From Pontibacter chinhatensis (GTDB lineage Bacteria > Bacteroidota > Bacteroidia > Cytophagales > Hymenobacteraceae), in contig NZ_FOOT01000003.1 of the NCBI RefSeq assembly GCF_900113285.1, positions 1-64,000 of the forward strand: a DNA stretch of 64,000 bases, in the 5' to 3' direction. The position numbers were made by a program, and so were the translations under genes. Positions 1 through 10,013 of the stretch are shown in pieces. The first letter of the stretch is position 1; every line of letters starts with the position of its first letter. The notes beneath the pieces were generated by a model. The model did not search any database and was not told the origin of the DNA. It saw only the letters and a list, made by a program, of their open reading frames with translations.

Positions 1-41
1 CTTCGCCTCATCCCCTGCCCCGCTCCTGCTGAACGGGAGGG

Positions 42-72
42 CAAAAGTAGAAAACCTTTCCCGAAACGCAAA
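42..72 (-). promoter_or_regulatory. Bacteroidota-type promoter firing out of the left edge
   Basis: On the minus strand a TTTG (-33 element, positions 72-69) is followed after exactly 19 bases by TACTTTTG (positions 49-42), which fits the Bacteroidota TTTG-N19-TAnnTTTG consensus. Transcription would run leftwards, so the gene it serves lies outside the window. The rest of 1-200 shows no credible gene. Confidence 0.7.
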
Positions 73-197
73 CGCCCCGCCTAAAAAAAGATGGCGCAAC
101 ACCGGAAAAGGCTCAAGGTCAGGGGGAAAGTTTTTCATGGCCTTGCCCAAAGCGTAAGAAGGAGATATCTCCATAGGCGCCCTTCGTCCCATAATGA

Positions 198-228
198 GAA
201 AAAAAAAGCCCCGAATTGCTCCGGGGCT
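198..228 (-). terminator. Rho-independent terminator after the saccharopine dehydrogenase-like gene
   Basis: Read on the minus strand, AGCCCCG pairs with CGGGGCT around an 8-base loop and is followed by a run of T residues (the A-run at 199-207 on the plus strand). It lies just past the tandem repeat that contains the stop codon of the gene ending at 282. Confidence 0.8.
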
Positions 229-290
229 ATACTATACTATACTATACTATACTATACTATACTATACTATACTATACTATACTATACTAT
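227..290. repeat. Pentanucleotide tandem repeat (ACTAT)x12
   Basis: Twelve perfect copies of ACTAT run from 231 to 290, preceded by a partial copy. The tract lies between a gene and its terminator, and the TAG stop of the minus-strand gene (282-284) is inside it. The unit is a circular form of ATACT, which is also the core of the TATACTT motif scattered across the window. Slippage would lengthen the 3' untranslated region but leave the protein unchanged, because the stop comes in the first copies read. Confidence 0.95.
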
Positions 291-1526
291 CTCCTGCTTC
301 TCCTGATTGCTGGTTGCACTATCGGCATAATCTTGCAGATAACTAAAGGCCGCAGTTAGCTTTCCGTTTCTGGCGATGGTACCGCGCTCTAGCATACCAC
401 CGGCATCCCCGTTAAAGAACTGCGGGAACACATTGTCTATTAAGAGGCGGCCAAAGTCGCGGGAGGCATTGCGCGGCAACTCGCAAGGCAGGTTGTCTAC
501 GGCCATCACAGTGATGTTGCCTGGCTTAGAGTATGGCGGCTCCAATTCTCCTGTTTCGGGGTTGTAATCGTAAGCCGGGTCTGGAATGGTAGAAGCCCGC
601 TTGGTAGACGGGATGGAGCCATCAACGTCGCAGGTAATATCCGCAATGGTATCTATCTTAAAATCTGCCTGGCGCATGTCTTCTTCGGTAAAAAGCTTTG
701 GAGCACTCGGGTCCCAGTAGGCGCAGGCCATCAGCAAATCGGTCACACGGGTAAACTTGCGGAAGGTACTCTTATATAGATGCGGGTTGGCGTAGAAATC
801 CGGAGAGTCCCATACTTCCACATCGGGGCGTGCATTATAATCACCGGAATGCAGCTGGGCATACACCGGCTCCGTGAACTGCTTGTAGAGGTAATCGAAC
901 ACGCTCACCTTCCGGATTCCCATCTTATCGAGCACTTCCATCGCTCCTCCGGCCACGCGCCCGCCTCCGGTTACGGCAATCTTTATCGGCGGTAGCTTCA
1001 CCTTAAAGTACTCTTCCTGCATGTCCTCCATCTCGTGGCATTGGTAGGCCGGCTTCAGGTCGAAGAGCTGGTGCTTTTTGCCATAGGTCAGGATGCCGTT
1101 GTAGGCGCCCACGATTCCGGCATAGCGCCCGAAGGCCACCACTCGCTGCCCCTGCGGGGTTTTCAGAAGCTCATAGTCTATTAAGGTAATGTTCTTGTCC
1201 AGCACAGCGCGCAGCAACTTGGCGTTGTGGGGCTGCTTTTTAATAGTATGGGAGAAGAAAAAGTATGTTTTGTTCGGAATCAGCTGGTCCACCGGCACCT
1301 CCTTCACCCCCATCAGCACATCGCAATCACTCAAATCCTGCTGTAGCGGGATGTCGAGTTCCTGATATTCGGCATCGGTAAAACAGCGGATGTCGCTTGG
1401 CTGCACCACAATCTCCATTTCCGGAAACTCCTGCAAAGCTTCGACGCATTTCTTAGGCGTGAGGGGCACGCGTTTATCCACCGGTACTTTACCTTCTTTA
1501 ATAATGCCGATCTTCAGTTTACGCAT
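282..1526 (-). CDS. Saccharopine/alanine dehydrogenase-like NAD(P)-dependent oxidoreductase
   Basis: This 414-residue cytoplasmic protein has the N-terminal fold shared by alanine dehydrogenase, transhydrogenase and lysine-forming saccharopine dehydrogenase. It opens with a short strand (KIGIIKEGK) and the conserved DKRVPLTP segment, and a Rossmann glycine motif GGGRVAGGA lies near residues 182-195. The length is right for the LYS1-like family (about 370-420). The likely reaction is NAD(P)-linked oxidative deamination or saccharopine cleavage in lysine catabolism, but the substrate cannot be read from the sequence. It is divergent from gcvP across a 236-base gap and monocistronic, with its own terminator. 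The last codons and the TAG stop fall inside a pentanucleotide repeat. The family call is good; the substrate is inferred. Confidence 0.85.
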   Translation of the reverse strand: MRKLKIGIIKEGKVPVDKRVPLTPKKCVEALQEFPEMEIVVQPSDIRCFTDAEYQELDIPLQQDLSDCDVLMGVKEVPVDQLIPNKTYFFFSHTIKKQPHNAKLLRAVLDKNITLIDYELLKTPQGQRVVAFGRYAGIVGAYNGILTYGKKHQLFDLKPAYQCHEMEDMQEEYFKVKLPPIKIAVTGGGRVAGGAMEVLDKMGIRKVSVFDYLYKQFTEPVYAQLHSGDYNARPDVEVWDSPDFYANPHLYKSTFRKFTRVTDLLMACAYWDPSAPKLFTEEDMRQADFKIDTIADITCDVDGSIPSTKRASTIPDPAYDYNPETGELEPPYSKPGNITVMAVDNLPCELPRNASRDFGRLLIDNVFPQFFNGDAGGMLERGTIARNGKLTAAFSYLQDYADSATSNQEKQEIV

Positions 1527-1673
1527 ATGGTTAAGATGTTGAATTGTTGCCGATAAATTTGTGTTAGAGCTTATATACCAAGCAGGCGCTGCCTCAGGTT
1601 TATACTTTATAAATTACTCAGTTGCGCTACCTTAACTATTTAGGTTTGATGCTTCAATATAATAAAGTATTGC

Positions 1674-1681
1674 TACTTTTG
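1674..1681 (+). promoter_or_regulatory. Probable -7 box of gcvP
   Basis: TACTTTTG matches TAnnTTTG and lies 82 bases before the gcvP start. A TTTG at 1645-1648 is 25 bases upstream, longer than the usual spacing of about 19, so only the -7 half is well supported. No glycine riboswitch fold was recognised in the leader. Confidence 0.45.
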
Positions 1682-1762
1682 TAGCACAAATCAGGAACTG
1701 GCAACAGACCGGCTTCCGAACGAGCTGAAAACTCAAAATTCCAGATTAAATATAACTTCGTT

Positions 1763-4681
1763 ATGATTTTTAAAACCAAACCTGCAGACGTATTTAAGGA
1801 GCGCCACAACGGCCCCGATAAGGAGCAAATGCAGGACATGCTACGCACTATAGGCGTAGAAACACTGGACCAACTGATTGAGGAGACCGTACCGGCCGCC
1901 ATTCGCCTAAAGAGGCCTTTGAACCTGCCAGCAGCCCTGACAGAGATAGAGTTCCTGAACCAGTTCTCGCAGATTGCGAAGCAGAATAAAGTATACAAGT
2001 CGTACATCGGGCTTGGCTACAACGACACCATTATGCCTCCGGTTATACTTCGTAATATTATGGAGAACCCGGGCTGGTATACAGCTTATACTCCTTACCA
2101 GGCTGAGATCGCTCAAGGCCGTCTGGAGGCGCTGATCAACTACCAGACCATGGTAATGGACCTGACTGGCATGGAGATCGCCAACGCGTCGCTGCTGGAT
2201 GAAGGTACTGCCGCTGCCGAGGCTATGGGTATGTTCTTTGCCCAGCGCAAAGGCAGCCGCAAAAATGCCAACCGCTTCTTCGTTTCGGAGCTGGTGTTGC
2301 CACAGACGCTGGACGTACTGACTTCGCGTGCCACCCCTATCGGCATTGAGCTGGTAATCGGTGACCACCGCGAGGTTGACTTCTCTGACGAGACACTTTT
2401 TGGCGCCCTGGTGCAGTATCCTGCTGCCGACGGTGCCATTTTTGATTATACAGACTTTATTGCCAAGGCACACGAGCAGGAAGTGTATGTAGCTGTTGCA
2501 GCCGATATCCTGTCGCTTACCCTACTGACACCTCCGGGTGAGATGGGCGCTGATGCCGTGGTGGGTACTACCCAGCGCTTTGGTGTGCCGATGGGCTTTG
2601 GCGGTCCGCACGCAGGTTACTTTGCCACTAAGGAAGCCTTCAAGCGCGTTATCCCTGGCCGTATCATCGGTATTTCGGTAGATGCCGAAGGCAACAGAGC
2701 CTACCGCATGGCTCTGCAGACACGCGAGCAGCACATCCGCCGCGAAAAAGCAACTTCCAACATCTGTACCGCGCAGGTACTGCTGGCCGTAATTGCCGGT
2801 ATGTATGCCGTTTATCATGGCCCACGCCGTCTGAAGTATATCGGTCTGAACACGCATTCCCTGGCACAGCAACTGGAGAAAGGCCTGAAGGCCTTAGGCT
2901 TCGAGCAGCAGAACGAGCAGTACTTCGATACGCTGAAAATTGCCGTGGAAAGCGCCGAACTGAGAGATGCTATCCGCACGGAGGCTGAGGCTGCCGGCAT
3001 TAACTTCCGCTACTTCGGAGAGAACAACATCGGTATCTCGCTGCACCAGAACACTAACCTGGCAGACGTAAAAGCCATACTTGCCGTGTTCGCCAAAGTG
3101 GCTGGCAAATCTGCCGATGTGCTGACTATTAACGAGCTTCCGGCCGAAACAGAAGTAACCTGGGCAGAGGGCCTCATCCGCACAAGCCCATACCTGACGC
3201 ACGAGGTATTCAACAAGCACCACTCCGAGCACGAGATCCTGCGCTACATGAAGCACCTGGAGAACAAGGATATTTCGCTTGTTCACTCGATGATCTCCCT
3301 CGGCTCTTGTACCATGAAGCTCAACGCTACGGCCGAGATGATTCCGATTACCTGGCCGGAAATCGGGCAGCTGCACCCCTTCGCGCCTGCTGACCAGACA
3401 AAAGGATACCAGCAAATCTTCAAGGACCTGGAGGCGTGGCTTTGCGAAATCACGCGTTTTGATGCCGTATCGCTGCAGCCTAACTCCGGTGCGCAGGGCG
3501 AGTACGCCGGTCTGATGGTGATCCGTGCTTACCACGAGTCACGCGGCGACCACCACCGCAACGTAGCGCTTATCCCCTCTTCTGCCCACGGCACCAACCC
3601 GGCTTCGGCGGTAATGGCCGGCATGAGAGTGGTGATTGTGAAGTGCGACGAGAAAGGTAATATTGATGTGGCAGACCTGCGCGCTAAGGCAGAGCAGTAT
3701 AAAAATGAGCTGTCTTGCCTGATGGTAACCTATCCGTCTACACACGGTGTGTATGAGGAGAGCATTGTGGAAATCTGCCAGACCATTCATGATAACGGCG
3801 GCCGTGTATACATGGATGGTGCCAACATGAACGCCCAGGTAGGCCTGACTTCTCCGGCCCACATCGGTGCCGACGTGTGCCACCTGAACCTGCACAAGAC
3901 CTTCTGTATCCCGCACGGTGGCGGTGGTCCTGGCATGGGCCCAATTGGTGTGGTAAAAGATCTGGCTCCGTTCCTGCCGGGCCACGCTGTGGTTGATCTG
4001 GGTCGCAAAGATGCGATTCATGCGGTTTCGGCTGCGCCTTGGGGTTCTGCTTCTATCCTGCCGATATCTTACGCTTACATTGCCATGATGGGCGGCGATG
4101 GCCTGACAGAGGCTACCAAGTTTGCTATCCTGAACGCCAACTATATCAAAGCGCGCCTGGAGAAGCATTACCCTGTACTTTACGTTGGCTCTAATGGCCG
4201 CTGCGCGCACGAGATGATCCTCGATTGCCGTGAGTTCAAGAAGTATGGCGTAGAGGTGGAGGATATCGCGAAGCGCTTGATGGACTATGGTTTCCACGCG
4301 CCGACGGTATCATTCCCGGTAGCGGGCACGCTGATGGTAGAGCCAACCGAGTCTGAGGCACAGGAAGAACTGGACCGCTTCTGCGAGGTGATGATCTCCA
4401 TCCGTGAGGAAATCCGTGAGATTGAGCAGGGCAAGGCCGATCAGAAGAACAACGTGCTGAAGAACGCGCCGCATACGCAGAAAGTAGTGCTGGTAGAGAA
4501 CTGGGAAAGACCATACACCCGCGCGAAGGCGGTATTCCCGATGGCTTACCTGCGCGACAACAAAGTATGGCCAACCGTTAGCCGCATCGACAGTGCGTAC
4601 GGCGACCGCAACCTGGTTTGCTCCTGCGCCCCTATCGAGGCTTACAATGAAAATGGAAATGAGATGGTAGCCATCGGCTAA
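1763..4681 (+). CDS. gcvP: Glycine dehydrogenase (decarboxylating), P protein
   Basis: GcvP is the pyridoxal-phosphate enzyme of the glycine cleavage complex. It decarboxylates glycine and transfers the aminomethyl group to lipoyl-GcvH. At 972 residues it is a full-length fused P protein, with the two aminotransferase-fold halves in one chain. The PLP-binding lysine is K712 in the conserved [15 protein letters not shown] stretch, and the [15 protein letters not shown] segment marks the start of the second half. The ORF begins close to the expected [15 protein letters not shown]-terminus. GcvT and GcvH are not in this window, but lipA, needed for lipoyl-GcvH, is about 11 kb away. The gene is followed by a strong terminator. 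Confidence 0.97.
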   Translation: MIFKTKPADVFKERHNGPDKEQMQDMLRTIGVETLDQLIEETVPAAIRLKRPLNLPAALTEIEFLNQFSQIAKQNKVYKSYIGLGYNDTIMPPVILRNIMENPGWYTAYTPYQAEIAQGRLEALINYQTMVMDLTGMEIANASLLDEGTAAAEAMGMFFAQRKGSRKNANRFFVSELVLPQTLDVLTSRATPIGIELVIGDHREVDFSDETLFGALVQYPAADGAIFDYTDFIAKAHEQEVYVAVAADILSLTLLTPPGEMGADAVVGTTQRFGVPMGFGGPHAGYFATKEAFKRVIPGRIIGISVDAEGNRAYRMALQTREQHIRREKATSNICTAQVLLAVIAGMYAVYHGPRRLKYIGLNTHSLAQQLEKGLKALGFEQQNEQYFDTLKIAVESAELRDAIRTEAEAAGINFRYFGENNIGISLHQNTNLADVKAILAVFAKVAGKSADVLTINELPAETEVTWAEGLIRTSPYLTHEVFNKHHSEHEILRYMKHLENKDISLVHSMISLGSCTMKLNATAEMIPITWPEIGQLHPFAPADQTKGYQQIFKDLEAWLCEITRFDAVSLQPNSGAQGEYAGLMVIRAYHESRGDHHRNVALIPSSAHGTNPASAVMAGMRVVIVKCDEKGNIDVADLRAKAEQYKNELSCLMVTYPSTHGVYEESIVEICQTIHDNGGRVYMDGANMNAQVGLTSPAHIGADVCHLNLHKTFCIPHGGGGPGMGPIGVVKDLAPFLPGHAVVDLGRKDAIHAVSAAPWGSASILPISYAYIAMMGGDGLTEATKFAILNANYIKARLEKHYPVLYVGSNGRCAHEMILDCREFKKYGVEVEDIAKRLMDYGFHAPTVSFPVAGTLMVEPTESEAQEELDRFCEVMISIREEIREIEQGKADQKNNVLKNAPHTQKVVLVENWERPYTRAKAVFPMAYLRDNKVWPTVSRIDSAYGDRNLVCSCAPIEAYNENGNEMVAIG

Positions 4682-4702
4682 GCCACTCCTGATTTATACT
4701 TT

Positions 4703-4733
4703 AAAAGCCCGGCCCGCATGGCCGGGCTTTTTT
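4703..4733 (+). terminator. Rho-independent terminator of gcvP
   Basis: AAGCCCGGCC pairs with GGCCGGGCTT around a CGCAT loop and is followed by T6. It starts 22 bases after the gcvP stop, with a TATACTT motif immediately upstream. Confidence 0.9.
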
Positions 4734-4912
4734 GTTGCCCATACCTATACTTTCGAGCTAGCAGCTATAGCAGGTAAATAAGTCTAAACTTCACTTCATT
4801 ACCCACTATATATAATATTTTATACATATATTTACATCCATTTCTTTTACATACTTTTTAGGCAACAACGCAGCGTTTAAGTTGTACTACTGATAAGACT
4901 ATTTATACCGCT

Positions 4913-5524
4913 ATGAAGAATTCTGGCCTGCTTTATACTTTGTTCCTGCTGTCTTTGGTGTTGGTTGGTTGCTCCGGCATTCCTCAGTCGAGCAACGCCT
5001 ATACGTACAATACCTCTGTTGACTTTGCGAAGTTCCGTAGTTACGGCTGGTATAGTGCGGAGGTGCCCAAACCTCGCGCCGGTGGCGCGGGCCCACAGTT
5101 TAATGTGCTGCTGGACGAGCGGGTGCGGGAGGCGGTGGCGAGTGAGCTCTTCAGGGACGGTTTGCAGCTTGATTCGGAAAAGCCGGATATCCTGGTGGCC
5201 TATGACCTGGCGGTAGACTCGAGCCAGACGCCCGGCGTTGAGTATACTTTCCCAGCAGGCTTTGGCTATGGCTATAGTTACTGGTTCGGCTACCGCTTTC
5301 GTTACAGCACCGCCGGACTGCCCAGCTACCGGCCCGTGCAGCAATACCCGGCCGGGACCCTGATCATCGACCTTATCGACCCAAACACCAACCAGCTTAT
5401 CTGGCGCGGCATCAAGGAAGCCGGCATCAACCCCACTTCGCAGGACCTGCAGCGCATCAACCTGGCCGTGGCCGATATCATGGGGCAGTTTCCGCCCAAC
5501 CCAGTAGATAGAAGGAATCGTTAG
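4913..5524 (+). CDS. DUF4136 family lipoprotein
   Basis: This is a 203-residue secreted lipoprotein. A lipobox-type signal (LVLVGC, Cys20) follows a hydrophobic stretch, and the mature part begins with a run resembling the family's opening (YNTSVDFAKFRSYGWY). A conserved IIDLIDPNTNQLIWRG segment near residues 150-165 is also typical of DUF4136 proteins. A Gly/Tyr/Phe-rich stretch at about residues 108-130 separates the two. The family has no assigned molecular function; members are envelope lipoproteins of Bacteroidota and proteobacteria. The gene runs towards the convergent TonB-dependent receptor gene, with two bases between the stops. Confidence 0.85.
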   Translation: MKNSGLLYTLFLLSLVLVGCSGIPQSSNAYTYNTSVDFAKFRSYGWYSAEVPKPRAGGAGPQFNVLLDERVREAVASELFRDGLQLDSEKPDILVAYDLAVDSSQTPGVEYTFPAGFGYGYSYWFGYRFRYSTAGLPSYRPVQQYPAGTLIIDLIDPNTNQLIWRGIKEAGINPTSQDLQRINLAVADIMGQFPPNPVDRRNR

Positions 5525-5525
5525 G

Positions 5526-7829
5526 CTATAATGTATACTTCAGGCTGAGGCCGCCGTAGTAGTTGCGGCCCGGCGCAGGCTGAAAGAAGCGCCCGCCAAA
5601 GGCGTTGAGGTCGTTGCCCAGGCTATACTTGGTGTCTGCCACGTTATCCACACCACTGTACACCTCCAGGCCGAAGTGCTGCCCCAGCTGCCGCTTTATC
5701 CCCAATCTGGCCCCGGCTACCAGGTAGCTGTCGGCGTAAACGGTGTTTTCATCATTCAGGGGAGTCTCGTCAGCGTAGTTGGCCGTCAGGTTTAAGTATA
5801 AGCCAAAGCGCGTGTGCAGATCCAGCCCGGCGGTGGCGGCATGCGGAGCCACGCCCGTGAGTTTGTTGCCGGAGTAGTCGTTCTCGTTTTGCTGATAGGC
5901 ATCGAAGCGGAAATGGCTGAAGGTATAGCTCGTCCATACTTTCAGCTGGCTCAGTGGCCGCTCCGGATCATCGATTAAAGTATAAGCTATACTTGTCTCA
6001 ACGCCTTTTTGGTCGGTGCTGCCCACATTCCTAAAAACAGCCACGCTCGACACATCCTGCCGGCTCACAATCGTTTCCCTAAGGTTGAAGTAGAAGCCCA
6101 CTACATCAAAGCTCAGCTTGCCGCGCAGGGCAAAGCCTCTTATACCGGCTTCATAGTTTATCCCTTTTTCCGCCTCCAGCTCCTCGTTCAGCTGCCCGTC
6201 GGAGGTAAGGATTTCTTCTTCGGTAGGCGGCGAGAAGCCGGAGCTGACACTGGCATGAACACTCAGCTCTTCTGTCAGCTGCTTGAGAAGTGCTATTCTG
6301 GGGGAGAGCACCGCCTCAAAATCGCGGGTATACTTGTAGTTGCCGCTGCCCACCTGGTGCAGGCGCGTGATGTCATACTTGGTGTCGTTCAGGCTAAGGG
6401 CTGCCGTGGCGATAAAGTTTGCCGGAAGCTCCAACTCCGCCTGCGCAAAGGCAAAACCTGACTTGGCCACCACCTCATCGTCGGTGCGGAGGTCGCCGGC
6501 GGTGCCGCCGTTGTTATCGTAGGTACGGGCTGCCTCAAATCCTCTTTGAAACTCCCCTCCTGCCGTAAAGGTCGCTCCTATATTTCCGAGTTGGGTATTG
6601 TAGGCAAAGCTGGTGCGGCCGCCAATCTCCTGGTTTGTATTGCGCTCGTAGTCGGTGTTGAACGGATGGTTGCGGAAGCGGTGCATGCCATAAAGCGAGG
6701 TGGTGTTGCGCAGGCGGTCGCTAAAGGTATACTCCTGCTTCAGCCCCACATTTACGCTTTCCTGGTTCATGGATGCATTCTGCGCCACGCTGCCGAACAT
6801 GCCACCGCGCGCCTGGCTTGGGTCCTGCTCATACTGATCCCGCGTCAGCCCGCCCGGCAGCTCATAGTATAAATCGGAGTAAATAAGGTTGGCAGAGATG
6901 CTGCGCCTGTCAGAAGGCCTAAACTCGGAGCTCAGCAGCAGCACCTCCCTATCTACCGCCGACTGTTGCCGGTGGCCGTCATACTCCTGCTTGGCGTACT
7001 GCACCAGAAAGTTGCTTTTCTCTCCGCCCACGCGCGCCGTGGCCGTGTAACGCCTCAGCCCATAGGAACCCGTCATTGCCCCCACTTCCAGCGACTGCTC
7101 CCCGGCTGCTGCCCGGCGGGGCTCCAGCAGCACGGTGCCGCCCGTGCCTGCCCCATAAATGCTGCCGGTCGGGCCTTTCAGGATTTCTATGCTTCCAATG
7201 TTGGCCGCATCCATCAGGTTGAGCGCCGTGGTGCCGTTGGCCTCAGTAAAAGGGATGCCGTCGTAGTAGAGTTTCACGTTCCGGATGCCGTAAGGCGAGC
7301 GCAACGAACTTCCGCGAATGGAAATACGATAGCTGGCCGGTGCCCGCTCCTCCATCCGCACGCCTGGCACTGTGTTTACCGCCCGCACCAAGGAGCCTTC
7401 GTCAAATCGCTCAATCACATCCCGGTCTATGATACTTATCGCGCCGGCCGTCTGTAGCAGGGGCCGGTTGGTTTCATACCCTGTTATCACCACCTCCTGC
7501 AGGCTGGCCGCACCCGGCTCTAGCAGCACCCGCAGCTCCTGGCCGGCACGCGGGTTCGAAATCACCACTGTTTTATAACCGATAAAGCTGAACACGAGGC
7601 GCGCGGGAGCCGTGGAGGTGGCCAGGCTAAAATAGCCGTTCTCGTTGCTGATGCCCTGCTCGCCGGAGCTGGCTGTAACCATTACGCCGGGCAGCGGCTG
7701 GCCGGTATCGGCGCGCAGCACAGAGCCGGTGTATAGCTCCTGCGCCAGCAGCACCTGAGGTAAGATTATCAGCAAAAGTAAAAGGGGGAAAGTATACGTA
7801 TGGCGAAATACAATCATGAGGTAAATCAA
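5526..7829 (-). CDS. TonB-dependent receptor with N-terminal carboxypeptidase-regulatory-like domain
   Basis: This 767-residue outer-membrane receptor imports a ligand by TonB-driven transport. After the signal peptide (ends near LLAQ, about residue 29) comes a CarboxypepD_reg-like beta-sandwich (about 30-115, with LPGVMVTASSGEQGISNENGYF). The plug domain follows (about 120-230, with IRGSSLRSPYGIRNVKLYYDGIP and an EILKGPTGSIYGAGTGG segment). A 22-strand-type barrel then runs to a C-terminal strand ending in a hydrophobic residue (LSLKYTL). The organisation resembles FecA-like siderophore receptors rather than SusC. There is no SusD-like partner nearby, so an iron chelate or cofactor is more likely than a glycan. 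The ligand is unknown. Confidence 0.9.
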   Translation of the reverse strand: MIYLMIVFRHTYTFPLLLLLIILPQVLLAQELYTGSVLRADTGQPLPGVMVTASSGEQGISNENGYFSLATSTAPARLVFSFIGYKTVVISNPRAGQELRVLLEPGAASLQEVVITGYETNRPLLQTAGAISIIDRDVIERFDEGSLVRAVNTVPGVRMEERAPASYRISIRGSSLRSPYGIRNVKLYYDGIPFTEANGTTALNLMDAANIGSIEILKGPTGSIYGAGTGGTVLLEPRRAAAGEQSLEVGAMTGSYGLRRYTATARVGGEKSNFLVQYAKQEYDGHRQQSAVDREVLLLSSEFRPSDRRSISANLIYSDLYYELPGGLTRDQYEQDPSQARGGMFGSVAQNASMNQESVNVGLKQEYTFSDRLRNTTSLYGMHRFRNHPFNTDYERNTNQEIGGRTSFAYNTQLGNIGATFTAGGEFQRGFEAARTYDNNGGTAGDLRTDDEVVAKSGFAFAQAELELPANFIATAALSLNDTKYDITRLHQVGSGNYKYTRDFEAVLSPRIALLKQLTEELSVHASVSSGFSPPTEEEILTSDGQLNEELEAEKGINYEAGIRGFALRGKLSFDVVGFYFNLRETIVSRQDVSSVAVFRNVGSTDQKGVETSIAYTLIDDPERPLSQLKVWTSYTFSHFRFDAYQQNENDYSGNKLTGVAPHAATAGLDLHTRFGLYLNLTANYADETPLNDENTVYADSYLVAGARLGIKRQLGQHFGLEVYSGVDNVADTKYSLGNDLNAFGGRFFQPAPGRNYYGGLSLKYTL

Positions 7830-7940
7830 TGGTCAGTGTGAGAACGGTTAAAGGGGCCTAAAGTTTAGGCACGACTCTATGCAAATTAGTGCTTTTATAC
7901 TTTGTTCCCGCTGCCATACTTCTCCAAACCCCTAAAAGAT

Positions 7941-7970
7941 AAAAGGCTCCACAGAAACCGCAGAGCCTTT
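7941..7970 (-). terminator. Terminator of the T9SS adhesin/PorP/PorE operon
   Basis: AAAGGCTC (7942-7949) and GAGCCTTT (7963-7970) form an 8-bp stem with a 13-base loop. On the minus strand it lies 38 bases after the stop of the OmpA-family gene and is followed by a T-rich tail. Confidence 0.75.
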
Positions 7971-8007
7971 CCAAACTATGAAAGCTAATGAGAATTTAAA
8001 TCATACT

Positions 8008-9993
8008 TTAGTTTTTCTTGATAGTGAACTCAGTACGGCGGTTTTTCTGGTGCTCTTCCTCCGGGCACTCCACTCCGTCAGCACACTTGTTCACTAACCT
8101 TGTTTTGCCGTAGCCTTTTGCCGTCAGGCGGTTACGCTCTATGCCTTTAGACACCAGGTAATCCACCGCAGCCTGTGCTCTTCGCTCCGAAAGCAGCTGG
8201 TTATACTTGTGGCTTTCGCGGCTATCGGTGTGCGAGCCCATCTCAATCTCCACAGCCGGGTTGTTCTTCAGCAGCGTCACCAGTTTGTCCAGCTCTTTGG
8301 CCGCATCCGGACGAATATCCCACTTATCCAAGTCGTAGTAGATGTTCTCCAGCACAATGGCCTTTTCCACCTCGTTCTTGTCGAAAAGCAGCGCCACCTG
8401 CACCGTATCCGGGGCTGTATCTGGTATATTTATACTTGATACCATTTTCAGGAAGCCGATTTTAGAGCCGGCAAAAGTATAGGCATTGCCGGCGCGGGCG
8501 TCTACAAAACTCTGTGCCTTCTCATCTGTAATAACCACCGTAGAATCTTTTGAGTTCTGTTGGCTCATTAGAATTCTTGTGTTAGGCAGCGGATCCTGCA
8601 CGGTTTGCCTTAATTTGTTCTGATAACGGCCTAATGTGGTGATAGCCAGCACTACCGGCTTCTTCAGGATGTTAAAGGAATAGATGTCTTCCGTGCCGTT
8701 CTGTGAGTCGCGGTTAGAGGAAAGCAGGCCGCGCTTGCCAGGCTCCGTGAACATAATGCCGTAGTCGTTTTGCGGCGTGTTAATCGGGTAGCCCAGGTTT
8801 TTAACCGTGCGCCAGTTACCCCGCTCGCCCTCTGCCGAGAAGATATCCAGGCCGCCCATTCCCACGTGGCCATCGGAGGCAAAGTATAACTTGCCGTCGG
8901 CGTCCACATACGGGAAGCTTTCGCGGCCGCTGGTGTTGATAACCGGACCAGCATTTACGGGCGCCCCCCAGCTTCCGTCAGCTTTGCGCAGGCTGTAGTA
9001 AATATCTGTGTCGCCCAGGCTGCCCGGCATATCGGACACAAAGTATAACACCTGCCCATCAGGCGAGATGGCTGGGTGCCCTACTGAGTACTCCTCTACC
9101 TTATTATATTCGAATGGCTGTATATTGCTCCAGTTACCGCCTTGCCTGTCGGCAGAGTAAATCTCCAGTCGGTTGATCAGGTTCTGGTTCTCGTTCTTCT
9201 CCACCCAGCTGGTAGGGTCTGCGTTCACGTTGCCCAATGCAGGCACCATTTTGGTGCGGGTAAAGTATAACTTGCCTCCCTCTTTTGCGGCAGAGGCCGT
9301 CGCGTTATGGAAATCGGAGTTGATGACGTCCTGCAGCGGCTGTGGCCTGCCGTAGGTGCCTTCGCTTATCTCCTGCGCAATAAACAGCTGCAGGTAAGGG
9401 CGGCCGGTCCAGCCGTATACTTTCGGGTCTTTGCCATCTTTGCTCACGCCCCTGTCAGAGGTGAAGATGATGCCGTTGTTGCCGTAAACCGCAGGGCTGA
9501 AATCCGATGCCCCAGGCACACTAAGACCGGGTAACTGGGTTACTTCAGCCACAGCTGGTTGCTTCATCAGCCGCAGCGAGAGGTCTGTGGCCTCCATCAG
9601 TTGCTGGGCACGGTCGGCATGCTCGGGCATTTCCTCACCCCACAACATGTACTGCTCTTTGGCCTCCTGGTATTTGCCGTTGCTTCGCAGAGCCTCAGCA
9701 TAGTAAAACAGGTTCATCGGCGGGCGTCCGGGCATGGCCACCACTTTGCCATACCATAGCTCTGCCTCCTGGTTCTGGCGTGTGAGGCGATAAGCCGTGG
9801 CGATGCGCTCTACCGTGGGCAGGTCTGGCTTACGCTTTTGAATAGCCTCTTTATAAACTGGCAACGCCAGGGCAAACTCATAATTTTCAAAATGCCTATC
9901 TGCCTTTTTCAGCGAAGACTGGCCTTGCACAGCTGGTGAAAAGCCCAGCACAGCGGCCACTGCTAAGTATAAGGGTATATTTTTAAGTCTCAT
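8008..9993 (-). CDS. PorE-like OmpA-family protein with TPR and PD40 repeats
   Basis: This 661-residue periplasmic or outer-membrane-associated protein resembles PorE of the type IX secretion system. Its order is: signal peptide (1-25), TPR-like helices (about 26-140), PD40/WD40-like propeller blades (about 150-440, repeated SPDGQVLYFVSD-type strands), a beta-sandwich linker (about 450-540), and an OmpA C-terminal peptidoglycan-binding domain (about 545-661). The OmpA domain carries the NxxLSxxRA-type helix (NQLLSERRAQAAVDYL) and a closing NRRTEF. The OmpA domain probably anchors the complex to peptidoglycan while the propeller contacts the partner barrel. It is the third gene of an operon with a PorP/SprF-like barrel (20 bases upstream) and a type B T9SS substrate. 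The family is clear; the assignment as a dedicated PorE homologue is inferred from architecture and context. Confidence 0.85.
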   Translation of the reverse strand: MRLKNIPLYLAVAAVLGFSPAVQGQSSLKKADRHFENYEFALALPVYKEAIQKRKPDLPTVERIATAYRLTRQNQEAELWYGKVVAMPGRPPMNLFYYAEALRSNGKYQEAKEQYMLWGEEMPEHADRAQQLMEATDLSLRLMKQPAVAEVTQLPGLSVPGASDFSPAVYGNNGIIFTSDRGVSKDGKDPKVYGWTGRPYLQLFIAQEISEGTYGRPQPLQDVINSDFHNATASAAKEGGKLYFTRTKMVPALGNVNADPTSWVEKNENQNLINRLEIYSADRQGGNWSNIQPFEYNKVEEYSVGHPAISPDGQVLYFVSDMPGSLGDTDIYYSLRKADGSWGAPVNAGPVINTSGRESFPYVDADGKLYFASDGHVGMGGLDIFSAEGERGNWRTVKNLGYPINTPQNDYGIMFTEPGKRGLLSSNRDSQNGTEDIYSFNILKKPVVLAITTLGRYQNKLRQTVQDPLPNTRILMSQQNSKDSTVVITDEKAQSFVDARAGNAYTFAGSKIGFLKMVSSINIPDTAPDTVQVALLFDKNEVEKAIVLENIYYDLDKWDIRPDAAKELDKLVTLLKNNPAVEIEMGSHTDSRESHKYNQLLSERRAQAAVDYLVSKGIERNRLTAKGYGKTRLVNKCADGVECPEEEHQKNRRTEFTIKKN

Positions 9994-10013
9994 ATAGTAA
10001 GAAGCGCTAAGGG

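Noticed and set aside
91..306. 71-residue plus-strand frame over the left gap and the ACTAT repeat
   Set aside because: Its second half is only the translated tandem repeat and it crosses a terminator; no protein character.
1527..1762. Glycine riboswitch upstream of gcvP
   Set aside because: No paired aptamer core or GG-rich signature was seen; only a -7 box is supportable.
2894..3535. Long antisense frames inside gcvP (also in E1, TonB receptor and others)
   Set aside because: Shadows caused by GC-rich codon use in the real gene on the other strand.
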